Part shown: in pieces, positions 33,787 through 42,793 of the stretch | How the letters are laid out: the number at the start of each line of letters is the position of its first letter | How positions within the stretch are numbered: position 1 is the first letter of the stretch | Assembly: GCF_001305675.1 (NCBI RefSeq) | Contig: NZ_CP011853.1 | Span: 3,658,001-3,722,000 of the forward strand | From: Gordonia phthalatica | GTDB taxonomy: Bacteria > Actinomycetota > Actinomycetes > Mycobacteriales > Mycobacteriaceae | Direction: 5' to 3' | DNA: 64,000 nt | The notes under the pieces: model-generated | The model's input: only the letters and a program-made list of their open reading frames with translations | What the model was told of the DNA's origin: nothing | Databases searched by the model: none | Program-made: the position numbers and the translations under genes

Positions 33787-35042
33787 CAGCCCTCACCTCC
33801 GAACGGCACCAGCAGCTTGGTCAGCGGATCGGGCATCGCCTTGCGGCTGGCGGCGTCGCGCTTGCGGACACCGGCCTGAGCGCGCGCCTTGGTGTCGTCG
33901 TTCTGGTACGTGATCTGGTTGGGCGTCGCCGTCCGACCGATCACCGGGTTCGCCATGAACGGCGGGTAGTTCACGACGAGATCCTTCAAGACCGGCGCCA
34001 GCAGGTCGACGCACTGTTCGATGTCGGCTTCGGTGTCACCGGGGCGGTTGGTGGACGCCATGGTGCCGCACAGCAGCGAGATCAGATTGTTGCCCATGCC
34101 GAGGCCGAAGACGCCGTCGAGCGAACCGGTCAGCGGGTTGTAGATGTTGAAGAAGTTGGCGAGCTGGTTGGGGGCCGAGTGCAGCAGGCCGCGCATCTGC
34201 TCGTCCTTCTTCTTCAGCGTTCCGGTCAGCGTCGCGAGCTTGTCCATCGTCGAGGCGACGGTCCCGCTGTTGCGTCCGAGGAAGCTCTCGAGCTCGCCGA
34301 TGGCCTCGTTGAGGTTGGTCATCGCGTCACCGAGCTGATCGCTGCTGTCCGAGAGGACGCTGCTGACGCTGGCCATGCGGCCGTTGAACTGCACCAGCTG
34401 CTCGTGGCTCGTCGAGAGTTCGTCGGTCAGCTTCTGCAAGCTCTTGATGGTCGCGAAGACGTCGCCGCGGTTGTCGGACAGGGTGCCCATGACCCGCGAC
34501 ATCTCCTTGATGGAGCCGGCGATGGCCGTACCGTTGCCCGCGAGGTTCTTGTCCATCACGTCGATGGCGTCGGCGGCGGTGCCGCGGTCGGCGCCCTGCG
34601 GGCCGACGGCCTTCGAGAGGTCGTCGAGCTGCTTCTTGACGTCGTCCCACTCCATCGGGACCGCGGTGCGTTCCATCGGAATGGTGTCGCCGTCAGCGAG
34701 CTGCTTGCCCGTGGTGAACACCGGTGTCAGCTGGATGAACCGGCCGGACACCAGCGACTGCGCCACCACGACGGCCTTCGCGGTGGCCGGAATCGGGGTG
34801 TCGTCGTCGATCCGCATGGTGACCTTGACGTCGCCGCGACGCGGTTCGATGGACGTCACCGAACCGATCTTGACGCCGATCACGCGCACCGGATCGCCGC
34901 TGTACAGGCCCGTCACGGACGGGAAGTAGGCGGTGATGGTGCGGGTGGTGGCCTTCTGGACGCCGATCAGGACGACGGCGGCGAGCACGGCCACCGCGAC
35001 GACGGCCGCGATGACGGTCCACGTTCGTTTCGAGAGGCTCAT
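33786..35042 (-). CDS. mce4D: Mce4D, MCE-family sterol importer subunit
   Basis: A 418-residue MCE protein: N-terminal membrane helix (WTVIAAVVAVAVLAAVVLIG), MCE domain (ITAYFPSVTGLYSGDPVRVIGVKIGSV) and a long helical part ending in a short basic tail. I chose the ATG at 35042, because GGGAGA sits 5-10 bases before it and it avoids overlap. The in-frame ATG at 35060 would overlap mce4C by 17 bp. It is the fourth mce gene in the operon, positioned as in the actinobacterial mce4 locus. Confidence 0.92.
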   Translation of the reverse strand: MSLSKRTWTVIAAVVAVAVLAAVVLIGVQKATTRTITAYFPSVTGLYSGDPVRVIGVKIGSVTSIEPRRGDVKVTMRIDDDTPIPATAKAVVVAQSLVSGRFIQLTPVFTTGKQLADGDTIPMERTAVPMEWDDVKKQLDDLSKAVGPQGADRGTAADAIDVMDKNLAGNGTAIAGSIKEMSRVMGTLSDNRGDVFATIKSLQKLTDELSTSHEQLVQFNGRMASVSSVLSDSSDQLGDAMTNLNEAIGELESFLGRNSGTVASTMDKLATLTGTLKKKDEQMRGLLHSAPNQLANFFNIYNPLTGSLDGVFGLGMGNNLISLLCGTMASTNRPGDTEADIEQCVDLLAPVLKDLVVNYPPFMANPVIGRTATPNQITYQNDDTKARAQAGVRKRDAASRKAMPDPLTKLLVPFGGEG

Positions 35043-35043
35043 G

Positions 35044-36306
35044 TCAGTCTCCCGTTCCATGTCGCTGACCCGGTTTCAGGTCCTTGTTGTTCTGCGGTGC
35101 CTGCGGGATCGGCGTCGGGTACTGACGCTTCGGCTTGGGTCGGGTCGCATCGGGTGCGCCGACCGGCGGTGCGGGCGACCAGTTCTTCGGGAACAGCGGG
35201 TTGCCCGAGTACTCGTAGAAGTAGCGGGCGGCCTCCGGGTACTTCTTCTGCAGGACCTTCAGGAAGGCGCCAAAGTAGTCGCCGAAGGTCGGGATGCCGA
35301 CCAGGGACGAGAAGTACGGGCCCGAGCTGACGGCCTCGCCGAGGATGTTGGCGTAGGGGCCGAGTCGGTCGATGGCCTTGCTGAAGTTGTCGGCGTTGTC
35401 GTTGAGGATGTCGACGACGCCGTTGAACTTCTCCAGCACGGGCTTCAACTGCTCGTTGTTGTCGTCGACGAACTTGGAGATCTCGGCGGTCACGTCGCGG
35501 GTGCCGACGATGACCTGGCGGATCGCCTCGCGACGCAGGTTCAGCTCGCCGAGGAGCGCGTTGGCGTCGACCAGCATCTGCCTGATCTGCTTGCTGCGGT
35601 CACCGACGATCTCGGTGACGCCGCGTGCGCGTCGCAGCAGATCGTTGAGCGCGTTGTCGCGGTCGGCGATCGCCTTCGACAGTCGGCTGACGCCTTCGAC
35701 AGCGCCGCCGACGTTGGCGGGCGTCTTCGAGAACGTCTGGGTCAGCGTCGCGAGCGCCTTGTTGAGCTCGTCGGTGTTGGTCTCTTCGAGCGTGTTGGTC
35801 GCGTCGTCGAGCGCATCGGTCAGCGAGTACGGCGACACCGTCGAATCGATCGGAATCGATCCGCCGGGGCGGATACGACCGGTACCGATCGGAGTGATCG
35901 TCAGGTTGCGTCGGCCGAGCACCGTCTCGGTCTTGATCGAGGCGCGCGTGCGGTCACCCATGATCACCGTGTCGTTGAGACGGAAGTGGACCTTGGCCTT
36001 GAGTCCGTCGTCGGTCTTGGCGAGGTCGATGCCCTCGACGGCGCCGACCTTCACGCCTGCCACCATCACGATGTCACCGGTGACGAGGCCGCCGGCGTCG
36101 TCGAAGTACGCGTCGTAGGTGCTGACCTGAGCCAGGAACGGCAGGCGATCCATCTGCATCGCCATGACGACGATCATCGCGGTCAACAGGACGCCGATGA
36201 AACCGACCTGGTACTTGGGCCGACCGGCCCGCGCGAAGGGCTTCGGCTTCGGCGCCTTCTCGGGTTCGGTACTCGGGTTCTCCGGGTTCTCGCTCAACTC
36301 GCGCAC
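35044..36306 (-). CDS. mce4C: Mce4C, MCE-family sterol importer subunit
   Basis: A 420-residue MCE protein. It starts with a ~30-residue polar, Pro/Lys/Glu-rich cytoplasmic segment, then a membrane helix (VGFIGVLLTAMIVVMAMQM), an MCE domain (YFDDAGGLVTGDIVMVAGVKVGAVEGI), the helical needle region and a Pro-rich C-terminus. The start is a GTG at 36306 that overlaps the mce4B 3' end by 13 bp. The stop is 1 bp from the mce4D start. Confidence 0.92.
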   Translation of the reverse strand: MRELSENPENPSTEPEKAPKPKPFARAGRPKYQVGFIGVLLTAMIVVMAMQMDRLPFLAQVSTYDAYFDDAGGLVTGDIVMVAGVKVGAVEGIDLAKTDDGLKAKVHFRLNDTVIMGDRTRASIKTETVLGRRNLTITPIGTGRIRPGGSIPIDSTVSPYSLTDALDDATNTLEETNTDELNKALATLTQTFSKTPANVGGAVEGVSRLSKAIADRDNALNDLLRRARGVTEIVGDRSKQIRQMLVDANALLGELNLRREAIRQVIVGTRDVTAEISKFVDDNNEQLKPVLEKFNGVVDILNDNADNFSKAIDRLGPYANILGEAVSSGPYFSSLVGIPTFGDYFGAFLKVLQKKYPEAARYFYEYSGNPLFPKNWSPAPPVGAPDATRPKPKRQYPTPIPQAPQNNKDLKPGQRHGTGD

Positions 36307-37349
36307 CTCCCGCCTGCCTTGGTCGAATCCCCCATCACGTCGATGGCGGTGAAGTAGTACTGGGTGTTGCCCGGACCGGGGAGCAGCAGGCGGATGCGGC
36401 AGAAGTAGATCTGCAGCCAGGCGCCGTAGCTGCCGAGGTTCGAGAGCATCTTGAAGTCGCCGGGCAGCCTGCCGAGGAGGTCTCGGATGAAGTCCTCGCT
36501 CTTCAACGCTTCCTCGCTGGTCTTGCCGATCGCGGTGATGCTCTTGGTCAGATCGGGTTCGATCACGTTCATCAGGCTCGCGAGTCCGGTGGTGGCCTTA
36601 CCGGCCTGCGTGATCGAGTCGCCGATCACGTCGCGGTCGCCGGAGAGTCCGGTGATCAGCTTCTGCATGCGGTCCACGCTCTGATCGAGCCCCTTGTGGT
36701 CGGCCTCCAGGGTGCCGAGCGTCTGGTTGAGGTTGTCGATGACACTGCCGATCAGGCGGTCCCGGTCGGCGATCGTGTTGGTGAACTCCGCGGTGTTGGC
36801 GAGCAGGTTGTTCAGCCCGGCGCCCTGCCCTTGGAACACTGCGATCAGGGCCGACGACAGCTTGTTGACCTGCTCGGCGTCGAGCGTCCGGAACAGCGGC
36901 TTGAATCCACCGAGGAGGTTGTCGAGGTCCAGCGCCGGTTCGGTCTGGCCGACGGGGATCTCGTCACCCGCCGACAGCGTCTTGCGGATGTCGCCGGTGC
37001 CCGGCTGCAGTTCCAGGTACCGGTCGCCGGTGAGGTTCTGGTAGCGGATCAGGGCCTGCACGGACGTCGGCAGCCGATAGTTGTCGTTGACGCTGAAGGT
37101 GACTCGTGCCTGGTTGTCGCGGGTCAGCTCCACACTGCTCACGCTGCCGACGTCGACGCCGGCGATCTTCACGACGCTGCCGTTCTTGAGCGCTGATGCG
37201 CTGGTGAAGACGGCGCTGTACTTGTCGCTGCTGCCACCCTGGTACCGGCTGAACACCAGCACCAGGCCGACGAGGACCAGGATCATCGTGACGGCGAAGG
37301 CGCCGAGTTTGATGACTGTCGCGCGGAATGCGCGTGCGCGACTATCCAC
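36294..37349 (-). CDS. mce4B: Mce4B, MCE-family sterol importer subunit
   Basis: The shortest Mce4 subunit at 351 residues, as usual for B. A membrane helix (FAVTMILVLVGLVLVFS) is followed by the MCE domain (YSAVFTSASALKNGSVVKIAGVDVGSV) and the needle helices. The C-terminus has two cysteines (FCRIRL and RCAS). The start is a GTG at 37349 overlapping the mce4A 3' end by 8 bp. Its subunit identity rests on size, similarity and position second of six. Confidence 0.92.
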   Translation of the reverse strand: MDSRARAFRATVIKLGAFAVTMILVLVGLVLVFSRYQGGSSDKYSAVFTSASALKNGSVVKIAGVDVGSVSSVELTRDNQARVTFSVNDNYRLPTSVQALIRYQNLTGDRYLELQPGTGDIRKTLSAGDEIPVGQTEPALDLDNLLGGFKPLFRTLDAEQVNKLSSALIAVFQGQGAGLNNLLANTAEFTNTIADRDRLIGSVIDNLNQTLGTLEADHKGLDQSVDRMQKLITGLSGDRDVIGDSITQAGKATTGLASLMNVIEPDLTKSITAIGKTSEEALKSEDFIRDLLGRLPGDFKMLSNLGSYGAWLQIYFCRIRLLLPGPGNTQYYFTAIDVMGDSTKAGGRCAS

Positions 37350-38526
37350 GAGGGGTACCTCCGAACAGCAACTGGAAGAGCTTGCGCGACTCCACCTTGG
37401 GGGTGGTGCGCGGCTGGTAGGGATTCGGGGCGTTGTCGACCACGTAGAACGGGATGTGCTCCTTGGACTGGACGTCGCTCAGGCCTGCCTGGCAGGTGGG
37501 CGGGCCGTCACCGCGGACCTCGGGGAGGTCGTTCGGGTAGCGGTAAGGGTCCTGACCGGGGATCAGGCCGGCGTCGAGGAGCAGCATGCCGTTCTTGCCG
37601 CCCAGGAGCGGCGTGGCGATGTCGGCGGCGTCGGATGCACCGGTGATGAAGCAGCGGAGGCCGGGAGCCTGCCTGCCGAGGAGTCGGGAGACCGGGTTCA
37701 GGTCGGTCAGCGTCGCCATCAGGTCCTTCTTGGAGCGCGAGAGCACCCCGTTGATGGTGTTGCCCATGCCGGTGACGTTCATGAGCAGGGAGTCGAGGTT
37801 GGCCGCGTTGTCGACGAACGTGTTGCCGACGACGGTCGCGTTGTCGACCACCCGCATCAGATCCGGCATGGCGTCGGCGTAGACGTTCGTGGCGCCGGCG
37901 GCCTCCGTGAGGAGCCGATTGAGCTCGGGCAGGTGCGGGTTGGTCTTGCCGAGGATGTTGGTGAGCTTCACCAGCGAGTCGCCGATCTGCTGGCCGCGAC
38001 CGGACAGTGCCTCGTCGACAGCGCCGATGGTGATGTTCAGCTTGTCGGGCTGGAGCTTGGCGAGGACGTCGACCAGCTGCTGGTACACGGTGTTCAGTTC
38101 GACGACCACGTGGTCGGCCTTGATCTGCGAGCCCTTGCCGAGCTGCCCCTTCGCCCCTTCCTGGGGGATCACCAGGTTGACGGCCTTGGCACCGAAGATG
38201 GTGTTGGACTTGATGTCCGCCGTCACGTTGGCGGGGACGTACTTGAGCTGATCGGTCTGCATCTCGAGCTCGATGCGCGCCCGGTCGCCGTCGGTGGTCA
38301 CCGAGCCGACCCGGCCCACCTCCACGCCGCGCAGCTTCACGCGTGCGTCGGGGTTCATCACCAGGCCTGCGCGGGGCGCGAACAGGGTGACGTTGGTGGT
38401 GCTGGAGAACCAGCCCAGGAATTGTCCCGACGCCAGCGCGACGATGCCGATCAGCACGCCGACCATGACGACGGCCGCGATCTTCCGGGTGCCGTTGCTG
38501 TACCCGTGGTTGCCTCTGCTTGCCAT
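37342..38526 (-). CDS. mce4A: Mce4A, MCE-family sterol importer subunit
   Basis: A 394-residue MCE protein: membrane helix (IAAVVMVGVLIGIVALASG), MCE domain (TLFAPRAGLVMNPDARVKLRGVEVGRV) and the long helical region. Mce4A is the first of the six and is needed for cholesterol uptake in mycobacteria and rhodococci. The start ATG is 6 bp after the yrbE4B stop. In the same operon, hsd4A and its KstR operator lie upstream, so sterol-dependent expression is expected. Confidence 0.93.
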   Translation of the reverse strand: MASRGNHGYSNGTRKIAAVVMVGVLIGIVALASGQFLGWFSSTTNVTLFAPRAGLVMNPDARVKLRGVEVGRVGSVTTDGDRARIELEMQTDQLKYVPANVTADIKSNTIFGAKAVNLVIPQEGAKGQLGKGSQIKADHVVVELNTVYQQLVDVLAKLQPDKLNITIGAVDEALSGRGQQIGDSLVKLTNILGKTNPHLPELNRLLTEAAGATNVYADAMPDLMRVVDNATVVGNTFVDNAANLDSLLMNVTGMGNTINGVLSRSKKDLMATLTDLNPVSRLLGRQAPGLRCFITGASDAADIATPLLGGKNGMLLLDAGLIPGQDPYRYPNDLPEVRGDGPPTCQAGLSDVQSKEHIPFYVVDNAPNPYQPRTTPKVESRKLFQLLFGGTPRG

Positions 38527-38532
38527 CTCGAG

Positions 38533-39384
38533 TCAGCCCGCCAGGTTGAAGTTGCCGTCGGCACCGTAGATGGCGAGCGACGTGAGGAGCGTGATGACGA
38601 CGACCACGACCAGCGACGCGCGGACCGCGTTGCCGACCGCGACGCCGACGCCGACCGGGCCGCCGGAGGCGTTGAAGCCGTAGTAGGTGTGGATGAGCAT
38701 GACGGCCACGGCCATGCAGATGGCCTGGACGAACGACCACAGGATGTCCGACGGGATCAGGAACGTCGAGAAGTAGTGGTCGTACACGCCGGACGACTGC
38801 CCGTACAAGAAGACGGTCGCGAACCGGCTCGCGAGGAACGACGCGAGGGCCGCGAGCGAGTACAGCGGGATGATCGCGACCAGGCCTCCGACGATGCGGG
38901 TGCTGACCAGGTACGGGACCGACGCGATGGCCATGACCTCGAGGGCGTCGATCTCCTCGGAGACGCGCATGGCGCCCAGCTGTGCCGTCGCGCCGGCGCC
39001 GATGGTGGCGGCGAGCGCGATGCCGGCGATCACCGGGACGGCGATGCGCACGTTGATGAAGGCCGAGAAGAAGCCGGTGAGGGCCTCGACGCCGATGTTC
39101 GCGAGGGAGTTGTAGCCCTGGACGGCGATGGTGCCGCCGGTGAACAGCGTGAGGAAGCCGACGACGACCACCGTGCCGCCGATCATCGCGAGCGCGCCGG
39201 TGCCCATGGAGATCTCGGCGATCAGTCGCAGCGTCTCCTTCTTATAGAGGCGCAGGGCGCGCGGGATCGAGATGATGGCGTCCCAGTAGAAGAGCGCTTG
39301 GTCGCCGATCTTGTTCCAGTCCTCGCCGAAGCGCTTGAGCGCGACGCGGGCGGTGAGCAGTCGTGTAGTGCCAGGAAGAACCAT
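38533..39384 (-). CDS. yrbE4B: YrbE4B, MlaE-family ABC permease of the Mce4 system
   Basis: A 283-residue permease with 5-6 membrane helices and the MlaE signature (GAGATAQLGAMRVSEEIDALEVMAI), where the EEIDAL loop contacts the ATPase. With YrbE4A it forms the inner-membrane core of the Mce4 importer; the MceG ATPase is encoded elsewhere. The ATG at 39384 immediately follows the yrbE4A stop (39388-39390); a TTG one codon earlier is also possible. Confidence 0.94.
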   Translation of the reverse strand: MVLPGTTRLLTARVALKRFGEDWNKIGDQALFYWDAIISIPRALRLYKKETLRLIAEISMGTGALAMIGGTVVVVGFLTLFTGGTIAVQGYNSLANIGVEALTGFFSAFINVRIAVPVIAGIALAATIGAGATAQLGAMRVSEEIDALEVMAIASVPYLVSTRIVGGLVAIIPLYSLAALASFLASRFATVFLYGQSSGVYDHYFSTFLIPSDILWSFVQAICMAVAVMLIHTYYGFNASGGPVGVGVAVGNAVRASLVVVVVITLLTSLAIYGADGNFNLAG

Positions 39385-39387
39385 CAA

Positions 39388-40152
39388 TCAACCCATCGTC
39401 GCCTTGAGACCGACCGCGGTGACGACCACGTTCACGACGAACAGCGCCATGAACGAGTAGACGACGGTCTCGTTGACGGCGTCACCGACGCCCTTGGCTC
39501 CGCCCTTCACATTGAGGCCGCGATAGCAGCCGACGAGGCCTGCGAACAGACCGAACAGGGCTGCCTTGACCATGGAGATGACCAGCTCGCCGAGACCGGT
39601 GAGCAGCGTCAGGTTGGCGATGAAGGCGCCGGGGTTCACGTCCTGCAGGTACACCGAGAAGATGAAGCCGCCGGCGATGCCGATGGTGCAGACCAGGCTG
39701 TTGAGCAGCAGCGCCACACCCGTCGACGCGATGACGCGCGGGACGACGAGGCGGTGGATCGGGTTGATGCCGAGCACCTCCAGCGCGTCGATCTCTTCGC
39801 GGATGGTGCGCGCACCGAGATCCGCGCAGATGGCGGTCGCACCCGCACCGGCGACGATGAGGACGGTGACGATCGGACCGATCTGGGTGATCGTGCCGAG
39901 TGCGGCGCCGGCGCCGGAGAGGTCCTGCGCACCGATCTCGCGGAGCAGGATGTTCAGCGTGAAGCTGACGAGAACGGTGAACGGAATCGCGACGAGAAGG
40001 GTCGGGACCAGGGAGACGCGGGCGATGGCCCACGACTGCTCCACCGTCTCCCGCCACTGAAATGGCCTACGGAACAGCTCTCGGGCTGATTCCACCCCGA
40101 GGGAGACGAACTCTCCTACGCCGTTCATCGGGGCCGCGAGCTTACTCGACAA
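39388..40152 (-). CDS. yrbE4A: YrbE4A, MlaE-family ABC permease of the Mce4 system
   Basis: A 254-residue permease with the MlaE signature GAGATAICADLGARTIREEIDALEVLGI and five or so membrane helices; partner of YrbE4B. I chose the TTG at 40152: a GGAGG lies 4 bases before it, and the LSSKLAAPMNGVGEF start aligns with the known N-terminus of mycobacterial YrbE4A. An ATG at 40128 is the alternative; the longer frame to 40230 is unlikely. It is separated from hsd4A by 96 bp, so it is probably transcribed from the hsd4A promoter. Confidence 0.93.
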   Translation of the reverse strand: MSSKLAAPMNGVGEFVSLGVESARELFRRPFQWRETVEQSWAIARVSLVPTLLVAIPFTVLVSFTLNILLREIGAQDLSGAGAALGTITQIGPIVTVLIVAGAGATAICADLGARTIREEIDALEVLGINPIHRLVVPRVIASTGVALLLNSLVCTIGIAGGFIFSVYLQDVNPGAFIANLTLLTGLGELVISMVKAALFGLFAGLVGCYRGLNVKGGAKGVGDAVNETVVYSFMALFVVNVVVTAVGLKATMG

Positions 40153-40248
40153 AACCCCTCCTCCCGCTCCGATGCTGGCAACGTACCATGTGGACGAAAT
40201 TGTGCTCGGCGTTACAACCCAAGCCGACACACTCTAGGGAAATGCGTG

Positions 40249-41139
40249 CTAATCCATCAAATCTGACGCCGAGAACGTGCCACGCTCTTCGGGATTCGCG
40301 AAGTACCCGCCCATCGCTTCGCCCAGCGCGTCGGGCGACCACTGGTCGCCGTCGGCCGCGAACACTTCTTGCACCTTGGGTGCCGCCATCAGACTGACCT
40401 TCGGTCCGTAGACCACAAAGACCTGACCGGAGACGTTCTGTGCCGCCGGGCTCGCAAGGAAGCGCACCAGGGTCACCACATGGTCCGGCGACAGCGGATC
40501 CACCTGGCCCTCGGGGGCGTCCCCGAACACGTCGGCGGTCATCGCCGTCCGGGCGCGCGGGCAGATCGCGTTCGCGGTGGCGCCGTAGCGGGCCAGCGCA
40601 CGGCTGGCCGAGACGGTGAGCATCGAGATGCCGGCCTTGGCCGCCGAGTAGTTGGCCTGTCCCGCGCCGCCGAGCAGCGCGGCCTCCGACGAGGTGTTGA
40701 TGAGGCGACCGAAGACGGGAGCGCCCGCGGCCTTCGACTCCGCGCGCCAGTGGGCTGCGGCGTTGCGGTTCAGCAGGAAGTGCCCACGCAGGTGAACGCG
40801 CTGCACCAGGTCCCACTGGTCGTCGGTCATGTTGAACAGCATCGCGTCGCGCGTGATGCCCGCATTGCTCATCACCACGTGCAGGCCGCCGAGGCCTTCG
40901 ACGGCCACGCGCATGATCTCGGTCGCGGTCGCTGAGTCCGAGATGTCGCCGGCCACCGGGACGGCCTTGCCGCCGAGTGCCGCGATCTCGTCGAAGACGT
41001 CACTGGCGTCGAGCGCCTGCTGCAGATCGTTCACGATGACGGTGGCACCGTCGCGCGCAAGACCTATGGCCTCCGCGCGTCCGAGACCTGCACCCGCACC
41101 GGTGACGACCGCGACCCGACCGTCCAACGATTCACTCAC
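40249..41139 (-). CDS. hsd4A: Short-chain dehydrogenase Hsd4A-like (3-hydroxyacyl-CoA/17-beta-hydroxysteroid dehydrogenase)
   Basis: A 296-residue SDR with the NAD-binding TGAGAGLGRAEA motif, NNAG-type SNAGIT, catalytic Ser in INTSSEAAL and YSAAK (YxxxK). Hsd4A acts on the sterol side chain as the beta-oxidation 3-hydroxyacyl-CoA dehydrogenase. It precedes yrbE4A-mce4 exactly as Rv3502c precedes mce4 in M. tuberculosis. The start is a GTG at 41139, 27 bp from a perfect KstR palindrome (41166-41179), which should control the whole hsd4A-mce4 unit. Confidence 0.87.
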   Translation of the reverse strand: MSESLDGRVAVVTGAGAGLGRAEAIGLARDGATVIVNDLQQALDASDVFDEIAALGGKAVPVAGDISDSATATEIMRVAVEGLGGLHVVMSNAGITRDAMLFNMTDDQWDLVQRVHLRGHFLLNRNAAAHWRAESKAAGAPVFGRLINTSSEAALLGGAGQANYSAAKAGISMLTVSASRALARYGATANAICPRARTAMTADVFGDAPEGQVDPLSPDHVVTLVRFLASPAAQNVSGQVFVVYGPKVSLMAAPKVQEVFAADGDQWSPDALGEAMGGYFANPEERGTFSASDLMD

Positions 41140-41165
41140 TTGAATTCCCTTCGATCCGCCAAAAC

Positions 41166-41179
41166 TAGAACTTGTTCTA
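41166..41179. promoter_or_regulatory. KstR-type operator before hsd4A/mce4
   Basis: TAGAACTTGTTCTA, a perfect 6+6 palindrome with TT centre matching the KstR consensus. It lies between hsd4A (start 41139) and the end of fdxD (41225), so it controls the hsd4A-yrbE4-mce4 unit. Confidence 0.87.
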
Positions 41180-41224
41180 ACACAGAAGTCCCCGAGTGGC
41201 GAACAGATCGGGCACGAATGCGAG

Positions 41225-41419
41225 TCAGTCGTCGACGATCGACAGCGCCGAGCGGGGGCAGCTGGCGACCACCTGACGCATCTCCTCGCGACGCGACTCG
41301 GCGACGTCGTCGGTGAGAATCAGCAGGTAGTCGTCGTCATCGAGCTCAAAAACGTCGGGTGCCATGCCGACACAGACGGCATTGGACTCACACAGGTCGT
41401 GGTCAACGGTGATACGCAT
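41225..41419 (-). CDS. fdxD: Small [3Fe-4S] ferredoxin FdxD
   Basis: A 64-residue acidic ferredoxin with three cluster cysteines, C10, C16 and C54 (CESNAVC and SCP), the 3Fe-4S pattern of P450-associated actinobacterial ferredoxins. It probably passes electrons to a sterol oxygenase such as CYP125 or to the FadE system; the partner is not shown. An AGGAG site precedes the ATG at 41419. Position between hsd4A and divergent fadE26 matches Rv3503c. It shares a KstR box (41475-41488) with fadE26. Confidence 0.9.
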   Translation of the reverse strand: MRITVDHDLCESNAVCVGMAPDVFELDDDDYLLILTDDVAESRREEMRQVVASCPRSALSIVDD

Positions 41420-41474
41420 CAGGTTCTCCTCCGATCGGGGTCCGCGACAGTTGACGGACTCGACATCTACACGT

Positions 41475-41488
41475 TAGAACGTGTTTCA
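41475..41488. promoter_or_regulatory. KstR-type operator between fdxD and fadE26
   Basis: TAGAACGTGTTTCA matches the KstR core AAC-N2-GTT with one degenerate arm. It lies 55 bp from the fdxD start and 67 bp from the fadE26 start, so it can serve both divergent units. Confidence 0.78.
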
Positions 41489-41555
41489 ATAATAGGGAAC
41501 CACCCCGGGATACGAAAGCGCGACCCGACGGGTGAACGGCAACGGCGGGAGAGCC

Positions 41556-42767
41556 ATGCAGATCGCCTACACGCAGGCACAGGAGGAGCTCCGTGCCGAG
41601 CTCCGCGCGTACTTCTCGAATCTGATGACCCCGGAGCGGCGAGCCGCTTTGACCGGGGGCGACGGTGAGCTCGGCGAGGGCGACGCCTACCGCGACGTGG
41701 TGCGCCAGATGGGTCAGGACGGCTGGCTGGCCCTGGGCTGGCCGACGGAGTTCGGCGGCGCCGACCGCTCGATGATGGATCAGCTGATCTTCACCGACGA
41801 GGCCGCGATAGCCGGAGCACCCGTCCCCTTCCTGACCATCAACTCGGTGGCGCCGACGATCATGCACTACGGCACCGAGGAGCAGAAGAAGTTCTTCCTC
41901 CCGAAGATCGCGGCCGGCGATCTGCACTTCTCCATCGGCTACTCCGAGCCGGGCGCGGGCACCGACCTCGCCGCGCTGCGCACCACCGCGGTGCGGGAGG
42001 GCGACGAGTACGTCGTCAACGGCCAGAAGATGTGGACCTCGCTGATCCCGTACGCCGACTACGTGTGGCTGGCGTGCCGCACCGATCCCGATGGGGCGAG
42101 CGAAGCGACGGGAGATCGACGCCGGTCGAAGCACAAGGGCATCTCGATGCTGATCATGCCCACCACTGCGGAGGGCTTCTCCTACACCCCGGTCCACACC
42201 ATGGCCGGCGTCGACACCAGCGCCACCTATTACCAGGACGTGCGGATCCCGGTGTCGAACCTGGTCGGCGAGGAGGGCGGCGGCTGGGGCCTGGTGACCA
42301 ACCAGCTCAACCACGAGCGCGTCGCCCTGTGCAGCGCCGCCCCCATCCAGACCGCGTTGCGCGAGACTCTCGCCTACGCGACCACCGAGGTCGACGGCCG
42401 TCGCCCGGCCGACCAGGCGTGGGTGCGCGCCAACCTGGCCCGGGTCCACGCCAAGGTGGAGTTCCTGAAGTTGGTCAACTGGAAGATCGCGTCGATCGCC
42501 GCGTCGGGAGGCTCGCCGTCGCCCGCGGACGCGTCCGCGACCAAGGTGTTCGGCACGGAGTTCGCGACCGAGGCCTACCGGCTGTTGATGGAGGTGGTCG
42601 GACCGGCCGCCACCCTCCGCGCGGGCAGCCCCGGCGCCCACCTCCTCGGTCGCCTGGAACGCTTCCAGCGCACCTCGCTGATCCTGACCTTCGGCGGCGG
42701 CACCAACGAGATCCAGCGCGACATCATCGGCATGCTCGCCCTCAAGCTCCCCCACGCCCGCCGCTGA
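41556..42767 (+). CDS. fadE26: Acyl-CoA dehydrogenase FadE26 (ChsE4-like)
   Basis: A 403-residue ACAD-fold flavoprotein. It forms a heterotetramer with FadE27 and dehydrogenates the C26 sterol-CoA side chain. FAD-binding GYSEPGAGTDLA, the MWTSL segment and the C-terminal GGGTNEIQRDIIG are present. The catalytic base is E254 (NHERVAL), equivalent to Glu247 of M. tuberculosis ChsE4 once a ~7-residue insertion at ~179-190 (GASEATGDRRR) is allowed for. The ATG at 41556 has a GGGAG site. FadE27, 26 bp downstream, is the expected partner. Confidence 0.92.
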   Translation: MQIAYTQAQEELRAELRAYFSNLMTPERRAALTGGDGELGEGDAYRDVVRQMGQDGWLALGWPTEFGGADRSMMDQLIFTDEAAIAGAPVPFLTINSVAPTIMHYGTEEQKKFFLPKIAAGDLHFSIGYSEPGAGTDLAALRTTAVREGDEYVVNGQKMWTSLIPYADYVWLACRTDPDGASEATGDRRRSKHKGISMLIMPTTAEGFSYTPVHTMAGVDTSATYYQDVRIPVSNLVGEEGGGWGLVTNQLNHERVALCSAAPIQTALRETLAYATTEVDGRRPADQAWVRANLARVHAKVEFLKLVNWKIASIAASGGSPSPADASATKVFGTEFATEAYRLLMEVVGPAATLRAGSPGAHLLGRLERFQRTSLILTFGGGTNEIQRDIIGMLALKLPHARR

Positions 42768-42793
42768 CCGGCCGCAGATTTAAGGACTCACCC

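Noticed and set aside
37081..40089. 1002-codon open frame on the plus strand antisense to mce4A-yrbE4
   Set aside because: Product is Asp/Glu/Arg/His-rich low complexity without motifs; it is a GC-bias shadow of the real minus-strand genes.
41166..41179. KstR2-like site before hsd4A
   Set aside because: TAGAACTTGTTCTA has the CTTG half but lacks the CAAG half, so it fits only KstR.
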